Below, piece by piece: positions 1 through 8,554 of a stretch of DNA of 64,000 bases. The position numbers and the translations under genes were made by a program. This DNA comes from Methylococcaceae bacterium. GTDB lineage: Bacteria > Pseudomonadota > Gammaproteobacteria > Methylococcales > Methylomonadaceae. The notes under the pieces were generated by a model. It had not been told where the DNA came from. It saw only the letters and a list, made by a program, of their open reading frames with translations, and did no database searches. The stretch lies in contig JABFSH010000021.1 of assembly GCA_013140705.1 (NCBI GenBank), positions 1 to 64,000 of the forward strand. The letters are read 5' to 3'. Positions within the stretch are counted from its first letter, which is position 1. Each line of letters opens with the position of its first letter.

Positions 1-81
1 CCCACCGCAAATAATCGCCCCGGTTGCTAAAAGAACCAGAAATACATTTCTCAGCGACCAGGCAATCACATAATTCAACAT
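1..81 (-). CDS. cusA: RND heavy-metal efflux pump, N-terminal fragment (CusA/CzcA type)
   Basis: The reverse strand from position 81 reads MLNYVIAWSLRNVFLVLLAT and continues off the left edge. This is the usual start of a heavy-metal RND permease: a short cytoplasmic stretch, then the first membrane helix. The ATG overlaps the stop of the adaptor gene by 7 bp, so the two are translationally coupled. The family is a trimeric inner-membrane proton/metal antiporter that works with an adaptor and an outer-membrane channel. Only 27 codons are visible, so the assignment rests on position and the N-terminal pattern. Cu/Ag specificity is inferred from neighbours. Confidence 0.75.
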   Translation of the reverse strand, partial: MLNYVIAWSLRNVFLVLLATGAIICGG

Positions 82-1514
82 GGCTCATGGCCTCCCCGTT
101 GAGATAACGATGTTTCTTCGGGCACTGTCCCACCGATGTTATCCGGGCCACTATTGTTAAAACCGTCCAAAGCCGACTTAAGATTACTTTCGGCATCGAT
201 CAGGAAATTGGCATGGATGACCACTTCATCGCCGTCATCCAATCCTTCCAGCACCTCATAATATCCATCAACCTTCCGCCCCAGCTTTACAGAGCGGGGT
301 TCGAACCGCCCTTCACTTAGCTGCAACAGCACGATTTGTCGGGTGCCACTGTCAATAACCGCCGAATCGGGAATGGCCAACCTCGCATTATTTTCCTCCT
401 GTGTTGCCAGCGTCACACCACCAAAGAGGCCCGGCTTGAGCAAACCTTCGGCATTAGGCAGCTCGATGCGCACTTTAACGGTGCGAGTTTCCGTTGCCAA
501 CGACGGATAGATAAAGCTGACTTTCCCACCGAAGAAGCGCTCCGGGTAAGCGTTGATGTCCACTTGTACCGTTTGTCCCAACCGCACAGTTCCGATATCC
601 TGTTCAAATACCTCAGCCAGCAGCCATACATGACTTAAATCGGCAATGCGGAACAGTAATTCGCCGGGCATAAAGCGCATACCTTCTTGAGCCGGTTTCT
701 CCAACACCACGCCATTGACCGGGGCCGGCAATGGCAACGTATCCAAAGGCTTTCCCAGACTTTGTAGCCGTTGAATTTGCGCCGTCGCAATGTCCCAATA
801 ATGTAAACGCTGCAAGGCATTTTCAGCGAGGTGCGCCGTCGTATCTTGCGCCTGCTTACTACCCTGCAGCATGCTTTGTTGTCCTTGTCGAGCGATGAGA
901 TATTCCTGTTGCGCAGTGACCAACTCCGGACTGTATATCTCCAGCAGAGGCTGGCCGCGCCTGATGGCTTGCCCTGTCGCATTTACATACAAACGCTGGA
1001 TCCAGCCTTCGAACTTGGCTGTCACGGCATGAACGCGTCGTTCGTCGACCTGAATGCTGCCCAGCGCGCGTATTTTGCGAATCAACATGTGCTTGGCCAC
1101 GGTTGCGGTAGTAACACCCAGTTTCTGGATTTTTTCCGGACTGATCTGAATCAGCCCGGCATTGGTCCGATCACCTTCATAAACAGGGAGATAGTCCATG
1201 CCCATTTCATCCTTTTTCGGCACCACCGATGTGTCAGCCGCACCCATCGGATGCCGGTAATACAAAATTTTTCCATGAGGCGACTGGGTTTGCGGAGTCT
1301 GTTCATCAGTGTATACAGGGACATAATCCATACCCATCTCGTCCTTGGCCGGTGTTGGCGACGTTACAGCGGGATTCATCGGATGCCGGTAATACAAGGG
1401 TTTTCTTTCACTACTGACATCTGAATGCAGACTCACGCCTGGGTGCTGTCCAAGCCAGAAGCCAAGTCCTGCGCTCACTATCAAAATCATCAGGCGTTGA
1501 AGGAACTTATTCAT
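75..1514 (-). CDS. cusB: Efflux RND periplasmic adaptor with two heavy-metal-binding domains (CusB-like)
   Basis: 479 aa. An N-terminal hydrophobic segment (about residues 7-20) is followed by two near-identical small metal-binding domains, residues 41-68 and 85-112. Each starts YYRHPM and ends in the DEMGMDY signature of the heavy-metal-binding domain found in CusB/CopA relatives. After these come the usual adaptor parts: barrel-sandwich, coiled-coil hairpin (about 195-265) and beta-barrel/membrane-proximal regions. The protein links the RND pump to the outer-membrane channel and may hand metal to the pump. It overlaps cusC by 8 bp and cusA by 7 bp. Most family members carry one such domain, so the tandem copy is unusual. 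Copper/silver is the likely substrate (inference from the Met/His-rich motif and the neighbouring Cys/His protein). Confidence 0.9.
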   Translation of the reverse strand: MNKFLQRLMILIVSAGLGFWLGQHPGVSLHSDVSSERKPLYYRHPMNPAVTSPTPAKDEMGMDYVPVYTDEQTPQTQSPHGKILYYRHPMGAADTSVVPKKDEMGMDYLPVYEGDRTNAGLIQISPEKIQKLGVTTATVAKHMLIRKIRALGSIQVDERRVHAVTAKFEGWIQRLYVNATGQAIRRGQPLLEIYSPELVTAQQEYLIARQGQQSMLQGSKQAQDTTAHLAENALQRLHYWDIATAQIQRLQSLGKPLDTLPLPAPVNGVVLEKPAQEGMRFMPGELLFRIADLSHVWLLAEVFEQDIGTVRLGQTVQVDINAYPERFFGGKVSFIYPSLATETRTVKVRIELPNAEGLLKPGLFGGVTLATQEENNARLAIPDSAVIDSGTRQIVLLQLSEGRFEPRSVKLGRKVDGYYEVLEGLDDGDEVVIHANFLIDAESNLKSALDGFNNSGPDNIGGTVPEETSLSQRGGHEPC

Positions 1515-2874
1515 GATTCAACTCCTCGCCCACTTCGGCGGATAATGCGGCCAAAATCTGTTGCGTATTGGTCAGAGCCTGCCAATACTGGGTTTGGTAT
1601 TGGAGAAAGTTCAGTTGCGTTCGCAACAGATCGCTAAAATCCGTTTGGCTAACCTGGTAACCGGCCATCAAGGATTTAACGGTTTGCTGCGCCTGTGGGA
1701 TGATTTCATGCTCAAGTAACGATAATTCTTCTTTGGCATGCTGGTATTCGGCAGCTTTGGCCGCTATCTCGGCCTGGATTTTATGATGTTCATCGCGTAG
1801 TGCATAACGCTCCTGCAACAGTTCACGCTGCCGTTGCACGACCGCTTTTGCCTGTTTGCGAGCCGCATAAATCGGCACATTCATACTCAACCTGACGCTG
1901 GCGAAATCGCTTCGCGATTCACCTCCAGGCGTATTTTGACGAACCGCATAACCGGCTCCCAGCGTAAAATCCGGGTAAAAATCCTGTTCCGCCAGATCAA
2001 CCCTGGCCACTGCCGCATCCAGCATTTTTCGATGCTGGGCAAACAAAGGTCTTGTTTTCAGAGCTTTACTCTGCAAGGCCGACTCGACAAGAACCGGTAA
2101 TTTAAACTCTGCTTCCGAGGGCATTCGCACAGACATTTCCGGTGCCTGATCGAGCAGGACATTAAAGCGGGCATCCTGGCCATGACGCATGCTGATCAAA
2201 TTCAGCTTTTCATTCTTGAGTTTCGACAACTCAAGTTGTGCCATCAGCACATCCTGTTGCAAACCCTTGCCCACCTTGTATTTGGCTTGAGCGATATCAA
2301 TTATCTGCTGAAAAATGACTGCGGATTCGTCCAGCAGGTGCAATGCGCGATCGTAATAAAACAAGCGCCACCAGGTTTGTTTGACTTCGCGTATCAGACG
2401 CAACCTAGCCTCTTCAACCGAATCAGCCGCCGCGAGCGCTTCCTGCTCAGCGATTCTTTCCCGTAACGCCAGCTTTCCCGGAAAAGGAAGCGCCTGACTA
2501 ACGCCAAACTCAAGCATGGTCATGTCTTCCTTACGTAGATCAAAACTGCGTGTCGGTACATTCAGCATATCTACATTTACCGTTGGATCCGGCAAAGAGC
2601 CTGCTTGTGAAGGGATCGCGGCCAATGCTTCCGCACGAGATTTTATTTCCGAGAGGCCAGGATTGCCCTGCAAAGCGTCTTCGATTGCCTGATTCAATGT
2701 CAGGATGGATTCATTTCTGTTTGAGAATTGCGTTTCCGCTGAAGCTTCCGCGTATCTGACTGTGATCGAGGTACTTGAAAAGTGAACGATCAGGCTAGGC
2801 GACAAGGTCGCTAACCAGAAAATGAATGCTTGCCACGCCGAAAACTTTCGACGTAGCTGCAGTAGATAAAACAT
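1507..2874 (-). CDS. cusC: TolC-family outer-membrane channel (CusC-like)
   Basis: About 455 aa from the ATG at 2874, chosen because AGAGGA lies 6 nt upstream; an in-frame TTG at 2889 is less likely. The hydrophobic N-terminus (about residues 11-32) is a signal or anchor. The remainder shows the repeated long amphipathic helices of outer-membrane efflux proteins, including the conserved beginning LTLNQAIEDALQGNPGL. It would form the outer-membrane exit duct of the tripartite pump. The stop overlaps the adaptor start by 8 bp. No lipobox Cys is visible, so it is probably not a lipoprotein, unlike E. coli CusC. Confidence 0.88.
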   Translation of the reverse strand: MFYLLQLRRKFSAWQAFIFWLATLSPSLIVHFSSTSITVRYAEASAETQFSNRNESILTLNQAIEDALQGNPGLSEIKSRAEALAAIPSQAGSLPDPTVNVDMLNVPTRSFDLRKEDMTMLEFGVSQALPFPGKLALRERIAEQEALAAADSVEEARLRLIREVKQTWWRLFYYDRALHLLDESAVIFQQIIDIAQAKYKVGKGLQQDVLMAQLELSKLKNEKLNLISMRHGQDARFNVLLDQAPEMSVRMPSEAEFKLPVLVESALQSKALKTRPLFAQHRKMLDAAVARVDLAEQDFYPDFTLGAGYAVRQNTPGGESRSDFASVRLSMNVPIYAARKQAKAVVQRQRELLQERYALRDEHHKIQAEIAAKAAEYQHAKEELSLLEHEIIPQAQQTVKSLMAGYQVSQTDFSDLLRTQLNFLQYQTQYWQALTNTQQILAALSAEVGEELNHE

Positions 2875-2971
2875 AACGTTTCCTCTCAACGTTTAACAAC
2901 AAAGCTTCGCAGAATGCGAAACCACAGAGCGACCCATTTTTTAGTTGGTCGCAGTCAATTTTGAGAGGGGG

Positions 2972-3394
2972 CTAATTCAGTAGCTTGCAGAATCGATAGA
3001 TCAATAGAACCCGTCGACCTGTCGGTGGATTAAAACTAAAAGGCGTTTGCTTGAGTGGATGGTAAAGAAATAAGTTCCACAAAATCCCTACGAGGCAGAG
3101 AATAAAAACCGGCAACTCCAGTTGCAGACGGTTTAAATCGGTAAAGGTATCAGATTGTGAGCTAAGGCATGGCTTGAAGGAACAGACCATCGTCGAATGA
3201 TCATGTCCGTGATGGTCTGATTGACCGGAAACAAGCGTTTCTGGGCAGCCAGGCATTGCATCAGACGAAAGCGTCATGTGTGTTGGCATTATGCAGGTTG
3301 CTGATACGGTCAACGTCAACCAACTCACCAGCAATGCGAATATCAGCATGCGCACAGTCGGGCGATTTCTTTTGAATTGCAACGCTGTCAACAT
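2972..3394 (-). CDS. Small Cys/His-rich membrane protein upstream of the copper efflux genes (CopL-like)
   Basis: 140 aa. The ATG at 3394 has CAGGG four nucleotides upstream. There is an N-terminal membrane/signal segment (about residues 15-32), a middle stretch with Cys, Met and His (CIMPTHM, GCPETL, a run of SDHHGHDH, then CSFKPC), and a second hydrophobic segment near residues 93-112. This arrangement resembles small CopL/DUF2946-type proteins often found at the head of copper-resistance operons, where they are thought to sense or bind periplasmic copper. It precedes cusC by about 100 bp on the same strand and is probably first in the operon. The family assignment is tentative; the metal-binding composition is what the sequence shows. 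Confidence 0.5.
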   Translation of the reverse strand: MLTALQFKRNRPTVRMLIFALLVSWLTLTVSATCIMPTHMTLSSDAMPGCPETLVSGQSDHHGHDHSTMVCSFKPCLSSQSDTFTDLNRLQLELPVFILCLVGILWNLFLYHPLKQTPFSFNPPTGRRVLLIYRFCKLLN

Positions 3395-3505
3395 AATACC
3401 CTGAAAGCTGAACCACTATCCAAACTGTATCACACACAATACGGGATAGCAAAAAGGGAATCATCCCCAGTCTGTTAGCAGTATAGACCCTACATGTAAA
3501 ACAGA

Positions 3506-3526
3506 TGCATCAAATTGTTTGATGCA
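3506..3526. terminator. Perfect 9-bp inverted repeat after batD
   Basis: Arms TGCATCAAA (3506-3514) and TTTGATGCA (3518-3526) with a 3-nt loop lie 1 bp past the batD stop, between the bat operon and the copper operon. The stem is AT-rich and the downstream T-tract (TCTGTTTT on the minus strand) is weak, so this is either a modest terminator for the bat operon or an operator-like dyad for the genes below it. Confidence 0.4.
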
Positions 3527-3527
3527 A

Positions 3528-5252
3528 TTACAGGCGGTACAAAGGCTCCAATCCGTTTTCCTTGGACGGAACGACACTCTGCCTGGCCTTGTTTTCGGTA
3601 AATGCCTGAAACAATTTTTTGCCTTGCCACTCAACCGCATCCTTGCCATAAAGCGCCTGATTTAACTGGATTATTTCGTCCCTGAGTCGAGCATCACAGC
3701 AGTCGGCAACAGCACCCAGATTAGAAACATTAAATGTTTGCCGGCCCCACGCAATCAAGCTATCTTTGGCAGTCAGGGCATTATTATCACTACAGGCTTT
3801 TTTCAATTGCGCAACGACAACTTTCAATTTTATTTGCTGGCCGTCATCACGACTATCAGGCTTTACTGGAGTGCGGGCCGGTCGCTTCGTCAAAAAATAG
3901 ATCAGGGTTGTCAGCCATCCAAAGGCCATACCAATGGAAACCCATAACCAGATATTGATGGACACTTGCGGCGCATTATGTAAAGCAGTCGCGGCTGCAG
4001 CGGCCACTTCATTTTTGCTTTGAGGTGCTGGCGTTATAGTCGAAGTACCTGGAACTGATGCAGCGGTGATGGTGGTTTCTGGAATTTTAGCGATTTCCAT
4101 GCTTTGTGTTTTCGTATTGAACCACGGAATCTCGATGGCTGGTAAGGTGTAATCGCCTGATTTCGATGGAATCAAGGCGATTTTTTCTTCTCTGAAGGCA
4201 ATAATACCCTCCGACTTTTTTTGTTCCTGCAACACCGGTTGATCAGGATAGGCTTTAAGCTGGTCATCGGTTTTTGCTGTATTCAATTCGGGTAATTTCC
4301 CGACTGTCGTTCCCTGAGCCAATAGTGTCAAGGTTCGGGTTAATGGCTCTCCGACTTTCATCTGCTGAATATCTCCCGACCACTCCTGTTTCAGGTGCAG
4401 TTTTTCAGCCGACAACCAGTGTTTCCCGGTAAATTCAGCTGGCACCGGCTTTACATTCAGCGTGATGGCTTTTGACTCGACCCGTTTGGTTTTCGTCATT
4501 TGCGGACTGAAAAAACCATTAAAGCTAGGGCGGCCACTGGCCAACACCTCGGCCGTCAGCGTAAGCGGCTTGATCGTCATGGACCCGCTTTTTTGGGGAA
4601 AAATGGCGTACTTACGTTCAGAAACGGTATAAGAAACACCATTAACTTGGGTATTGAAACTACTGTCTTCGCCCAGCTTTTCTATGACGGCATCTGACAG
4701 CTCGGGCTCATTTATGCGAGCTTGAGCAATATCTATCCTCGTATAGAGTCTCAAGGTATAGAGGATCTGGGACTGCACATAAGGCGTTTGCGGCACTGCC
4801 TCAACATCCAGAAAAATGTCCTCGTCGGCATTCACGTTCTTATTGGCGGCGTCTTGAGTGACCTGGATGTACGTCGACTGACTCGTGTCTTTGCCGAATT
4901 TTATTGATGGGATGGTCAGATTGCCCGCCTGTTTAGCCATTACCATTACGGTCCATTGTATGGTTCTAGTGGTTTTGCCATTAATCCAGGAAGAATTGGA
5001 ATTGCTGCTTTGACTGAGGATATCAAAATCCTGTTCCAGTGGGCTAAAGTCCGGATCATCATCCGGCGAATCGCTGGCAGAAAAAATAATCCGAAAGGAC
5101 TCGTCAATGCTGACCGGATTGCGATCCGTCGTCACAGTAATTTCCGCCGCGAACACTTCCGGAGTGCGACCAAACCAGACACTCATCAACAGCAGGAGGA
5201 TAATTACCCTTGATTTAAATAATCGCATCGTTATTAACGTAAAATATCTCAC
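3528..5252 (-). CDS. batD: BatD-family membrane-anchored protein
   Basis: About 574 aa. A GTG at 5252 is chosen as start because AAGGAG sits 6 nt upstream; an ATG at 5294 (overlapping the previous gene) and one at 5228 are alternatives. A signal peptide near the start ends around TPEVFA. It is followed by repeated beta-rich BatD domains and a membrane helix near residues 435-455 (NIWLWVSIGMAFGWL). The family is the last member of Bat (Bacteroides aerotolerance-like) operons. It is thought to act at the envelope with the VWA proteins and the MoxR ATPase, but its biochemical role is not established. The order moxR-DUF58-DUF4381-batA-batB/C-batD supports the name. Confidence 0.85.
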   Translation of the reverse strand: MRYFTLITMRLFKSRVIILLLLMSVWFGRTPEVFAAEITVTTDRNPVSIDESFRIIFSASDSPDDDPDFSPLEQDFDILSQSSNSNSSWINGKTTRTIQWTVMVMAKQAGNLTIPSIKFGKDTSQSTYIQVTQDAANKNVNADEDIFLDVEAVPQTPYVQSQILYTLRLYTRIDIAQARINEPELSDAVIEKLGEDSSFNTQVNGVSYTVSERKYAIFPQKSGSMTIKPLTLTAEVLASGRPSFNGFFSPQMTKTKRVESKAITLNVKPVPAEFTGKHWLSAEKLHLKQEWSGDIQQMKVGEPLTRTLTLLAQGTTVGKLPELNTAKTDDQLKAYPDQPVLQEQKKSEGIIAFREEKIALIPSKSGDYTLPAIEIPWFNTKTQSMEIAKIPETTITAASVPGTSTITPAPQSKNEVAAAAATALHNAPQVSINIWLWVSIGMAFGWLTTLIYFLTKRPARTPVKPDSRDDGQQIKLKVVVAQLKKACSDNNALTAKDSLIAWGRQTFNVSNLGAVADCCDARLRDEIIQLNQALYGKDAVEWQGKKLFQAFTENKARQSVVPSKENGLEPLYRL

Positions 5253-5274
5253 TTTCAACTCCTTGAGCGTTAAT

Positions 5275-7107
5275 TTACCAGCCACCCGATTCACTGTTGG
5301 AAGGGTGTTGGCGCTGGCCGTATTGATACCTGAATTTACGCTTCAGTAATCCGGCCGGATCATCAGGAATTCTATTAAGCCATTGTTCATTGGCTTGCTT
5401 GGCTTCATCCGTTGGCTTCGCCTGATTCACCGCAGGCTCGGTCTGTTGCTGTGTCGGCTTTTCGTCTTTATTGGCTTTCGGCTCGGCTTGTTGCGCTTGT
5501 CTGGCTTCTTCCTGCTTTTTTTCCTCAGCCTGCTGCTCTTGCTGCTTTTGTTCGGATGATTTTTCAGACTCCGACGATTGTTTTTCGTCTTTTTGCTCGG
5601 ACTTATTCTGCTCTTCTGGGGACTCCGACTTTTCTTGCTGCTCCTTATTCTGTCCGTCTTTGTCCTTATCCGATGATTGCTGCTCGTTCTTTTGTTGATC
5701 CTGCGAATTCTGCTTGTTGTCTTGCTGTTGTTTCTCTTGTTGTTGCTGTTTCTTTAGTTCTTTTTCCACCAGATCTTTATTGTAACGAGCATCCTCATCA
5801 CCGGGACTCTCGGCCAGTGCCTGCTCGTAGGCTTTCAATGCCTCTTGCAGATGTCCGGATTGCGCCAGGGCATTGCCACGATTATAACTGGCGTTGGCTG
5901 CCTGACTATTTTTCAGGGTTTCCAGTGCCTTATCGTAATGGCCTGCCTTGTACTGGGCTGCGGCCTTCCAGTCCGGATGATCAAATAATCCGGCAGCCTG
6001 TTCAAATTGCTGGTTGTTATAAGCCTGTTGCGCCTGCTGATTTCTGGTTTGCCATAAATCCCGCCATTCAAGGGCATGGCTATTTTTGGGCAACGGTACC
6101 AATAGCAACAGCACCCAGCAGAACAATCCCTTTCTGAACTTCAGCGCAGCTAACGGCAAAATCGGCAGCAATAACCAGGGACCTTTATCTGACCACAAGT
6201 CCAGCAATAAATTACGATTTTCCTTGCCTTGTGAGGGCACAGGTTTGTCCAGAATCGATACCAGATGCTGAATATCTGCATCATCTGGCGATAGAGCATG
6301 ATAGATACCGTTTCCAGCCTGTGCCAGTTTAATAAGATCACTCTCATTCAGCTTGGCCACGACTATAGTGCCGTTCCGGTCTTTTAAAAATCCGCCTTCC
6401 GGTTCCGCTATCGGCGCACCATCGACGGTGCCAACGCCCAATATCGATAAAGAATAGCCATCCAGCGCCTTCACTGTGGCCAAGGTACCATCAACATTTG
6501 CTTCATCCGTTATCAATATAATCTGGCCTTTTTGCAGGCCAGCCTGCTTAAACAGTTCCACTGCTTTCTGAAGCACAGCCACGGTATTGCTACCCTGGCT
6601 GGGCATGATACTGGTATTCAAGGCTTCCAGTTGGCTGGCGATAGTTTCGGTATCATCGGTTAACGGCGTAACGGTAAAAGCCTCCCCCGCATAAACCAAT
6701 AAGGCTGTTTGCCCATCTTTACGGTGTTTTAATATATCGGCGATTTTATAACGCGCCCTGATCAACCGACTGGGCTTTATGTCTTCTGCATCCATTGAAC
6801 GCGACAGATCCAGCGCAATCACCAGCGCGGAGTCATTTCTGAATACCGGCGCCGGTAATCGCTCCCAGGTTGGCCCCGCCAACGCAACTATGGTCAAAAA
6901 AGCGGCAAAGGCTCCTATTGTCAACGGCCAGCGGCTTTGATTAAGCGCTTTTTCCTGCAACAAATAGGGCAATAAATCCACATCGCAAACCGATGCCCAG
7001 TTTCCTCGGCTTAACTTTTTCCGCAACATTAAAACGAGCATCACGAGCCAAGGCAACAACGCCATCAGCCAGAAGGGCCTGATAAAATGAAAGGCTGCCC
7101 AATTCAT
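5275..7107 (-). CDS. VWA-TPR fusion protein (BatB and BatC in one chain)
   Basis: About 610 aa from the ATG at 7107, which overlaps the batA stop as ATGA; an upstream in-frame start at 7170 would lie inside batA. Order: two N-terminal membrane helices; a von Willebrand A domain with an intact metal site (ALDLSRSM, then the T and D of the MIDAS fold); a third membrane helix (about 315-340); TPR repeats around residues 365-440 (NASYNRGNALAQSGHLQEAL); and a very low-complexity tail of Gln, Glu, Lys and Ser ending at GW. In many bacteria the VWA (BatB) and TPR (BatC) parts are separate genes, so this is a fusion. It presumably assembles envelope complexes energised by the MoxR ATPase (inference). 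Confidence 0.85.
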   Translation of the reverse strand: MNWAAFHFIRPFWLMALLPWLVMLVLMLRKKLSRGNWASVCDVDLLPYLLQEKALNQSRWPLTIGAFAAFLTIVALAGPTWERLPAPVFRNDSALVIALDLSRSMDAEDIKPSRLIRARYKIADILKHRKDGQTALLVYAGEAFTVTPLTDDTETIASQLEALNTSIMPSQGSNTVAVLQKAVELFKQAGLQKGQIILITDEANVDGTLATVKALDGYSLSILGVGTVDGAPIAEPEGGFLKDRNGTIVVAKLNESDLIKLAQAGNGIYHALSPDDADIQHLVSILDKPVPSQGKENRNLLLDLWSDKGPWLLLPILPLAALKFRKGLFCWVLLLLVPLPKNSHALEWRDLWQTRNQQAQQAYNNQQFEQAAGLFDHPDWKAAAQYKAGHYDKALETLKNSQAANASYNRGNALAQSGHLQEALKAYEQALAESPGDEDARYNKDLVEKELKKQQQQEKQQQDNKQNSQDQQKNEQQSSDKDKDGQNKEQQEKSESPEEQNKSEQKDEKQSSESEKSSEQKQQEQQAEEKKQEEARQAQQAEPKANKDEKPTQQQTEPAVNQAKPTDEAKQANEQWLNRIPDDPAGLLKRKFRYQYGQRQHPSNSESGGW

Positions 7108-8084
7108 GAAAATCTCATTCGGCTTAAACACAGAACACCCGCAATGGCCAACGCAAACGACAATGGCCAAAAATAGAGTTCGCTTCGGGGCCTGAAATAC
7201 TGCCTGTCTTTTTCGATGGGTTCCAGCTTGTCCAGGAGCATGTAAATATTATTCAATTCATCGGTATTTCGAGCTCTAAAATATCGCCCACCGGTTCTTT
7301 GCGCAATTTTGATCATCGTATTTTCATCCAGATCCCGGGATGGATTGACTTTTCGATTACCAAAAAAACTGCGCACCACCATCTCGTCAGCGCCAATTCC
7401 AATCGTGTAAATCTTTAACTGATGCTCTGCCGCCAACTCGGCGGCCTTTAACGGCGTGACCTCGCCAGCTGTATTGGCGCCATCTGTCATCAGGATCAAC
7501 ACGCGACTATTGGCGGGTTGATTTTTAAGTCGTTTAACCGCCAAACCAATCGCATCGCCAATCGCCGTGTTATCACCGGCCAAACCAATCGCTGATTCAT
7601 TCAACAAAGTCATGACGGTTTTCCTGTCAAAGGTTAGCGGTGTCTGCAGATAAGCCTGCGACCCAAACAAAATCAAACCCAACCGGTCACCCACGCGGCG
7701 ATTAATGAAGTCGCCAGCCACCCATTTAGTGGCGGTTAGCCGGTCAACATGCTGGTTATTGATCTTAAAATCCTGTTCTTCCATGCTGCCGGACAAATCC
7801 ACCGCCATCATCAAATCGCGCCCGCTAACCGCCTGTTCAATCGGCTCACCTAACCATTGCGGACGCGTACTCGCCAAAACCAATAACAGCCAGGCAATCA
7901 CTGCCAGTAACAATGGCCATTGTTGGGACTCTGAAAGAGCCTGTGTTTCGCCATCCGCAAAATCATCCATAAACGGAACCTTTAATGCAGACTGCTCAAC
8001 AGGATGATGAACTGGGATCAGCCAGCGGATTAATAGTGGCAGTGGTAATGCTGCCACAAGCCAAGGCCATTCAAAATGAATCAT
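7104..8084 (-). CDS. batA: VWA-domain membrane protein BatA
   Basis: About 326 aa from the ATG at 8084 (MIHFEWPWL), which overlaps the preceding stop as ATGA; an upstream in-frame start at 8111 lies inside the previous gene. Two N-terminal membrane helices flank a short loop; a VWA domain follows with the MIDAS motif AVDLSGSM and later LMTDGANTAG; one C-terminal helix ends the protein. It is a standard BatA. The start/stop overlaps with both neighbours indicate coupled translation and fixed stoichiometry in the Bat complex. Confidence 0.88.
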   Translation of the reverse strand: MIHFEWPWLVAALPLPLLIRWLIPVHHPVEQSALKVPFMDDFADGETQALSESQQWPLLLAVIAWLLLVLASTRPQWLGEPIEQAVSGRDLMMAVDLSGSMEEQDFKINNQHVDRLTATKWVAGDFINRRVGDRLGLILFGSQAYLQTPLTFDRKTVMTLLNESAIGLAGDNTAIGDAIGLAVKRLKNQPANSRVLILMTDGANTAGEVTPLKAAELAAEHQLKIYTIGIGADEMVVRSFFGNRKVNPSRDLDENTMIKIAQRTGGRYFRARNTDELNNIYMLLDKLEPIEKDRQYFRPRSELYFWPLSFALAIAGVLCLSRMRFS

Positions 8085-8554
8085 CGATTTTTGCCTTGTG
8101 CTTTCAGCCACTCTTCACACAGGTTAATTAACTGGGAAACGTCCAGATCATCGGGCAACGATTGACGGTAAGGTGCATCAGCCAGATAACGTCCGACACC
8201 TTCACTAAACGGAGATCCTTTAAATGGCGTATCAAGATAATTCAGCCATAATCGCCCTGTCAGGCTGGCGACATCGGTTCTCGCGTTCATACTGATCGCA
8301 ACCCGTCGAATCAGTATTGAAAGCGCCTGCAATTGAGTGCCCTTATCCGCTGTCGTATCTTGCTTTAATTCCCTGAGTAATTTTTTGGCTGTTTTAATTG
8401 CTGTCTTACGGGTGAGTCGTTTATATAACCAGACAACTAAAAAAATGAGCACGGGGATTGCCAAAGCCAGTAGCCACCAACCCACGGCGGGCGGCCACCA
8501 GCCAATTAATTCAGACGTGTGAATATCTCTCAACGGCAACGAATTCCCTTGCAT
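8081..8554 (-). CDS. DUF4381 single-pass membrane protein of the Bat operon
   Basis: 157 aa, ATG at 8554 directly abutting the upstream stop (TAAATG). It begins with a short segment (LPLRDIHTSELIGWWPPAVG) typical of DUF4381 proteins, has one membrane helix at about residues 24-43 and a soluble helical C-terminus. It is conserved between the DUF58 and batA genes in proteobacterial Bat operons. Function is unknown. The start overlap with batA (ATGA) supports a role in the same complex. Confidence 0.8.
   Translation of the reverse strand: MQGNSLPLRDIHTSELIGWWPPAVGWWLLALAIPVLIFLVVWLYKRLTRKTAIKTAKKLLRELKQDTTADKGTQLQALSILIRRVAISMNARTDVASLTGRLWLNYLDTPFKGSPFSEGVGRYLADAPYRQSLPDDLDVSQLINLCEEWLKAQGKNR

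Noticed and set aside
831-1424. 197-codon plus-strand frame
   Set aside because: It lies wholly antisense to the well-supported cusB gene and has no family features.
5412-6137. 241-codon plus-strand frame
   Set aside because: It is antisense to the BatB/C fusion, including its Gln/Glu-rich tail; the composition is a shadow of that gene.
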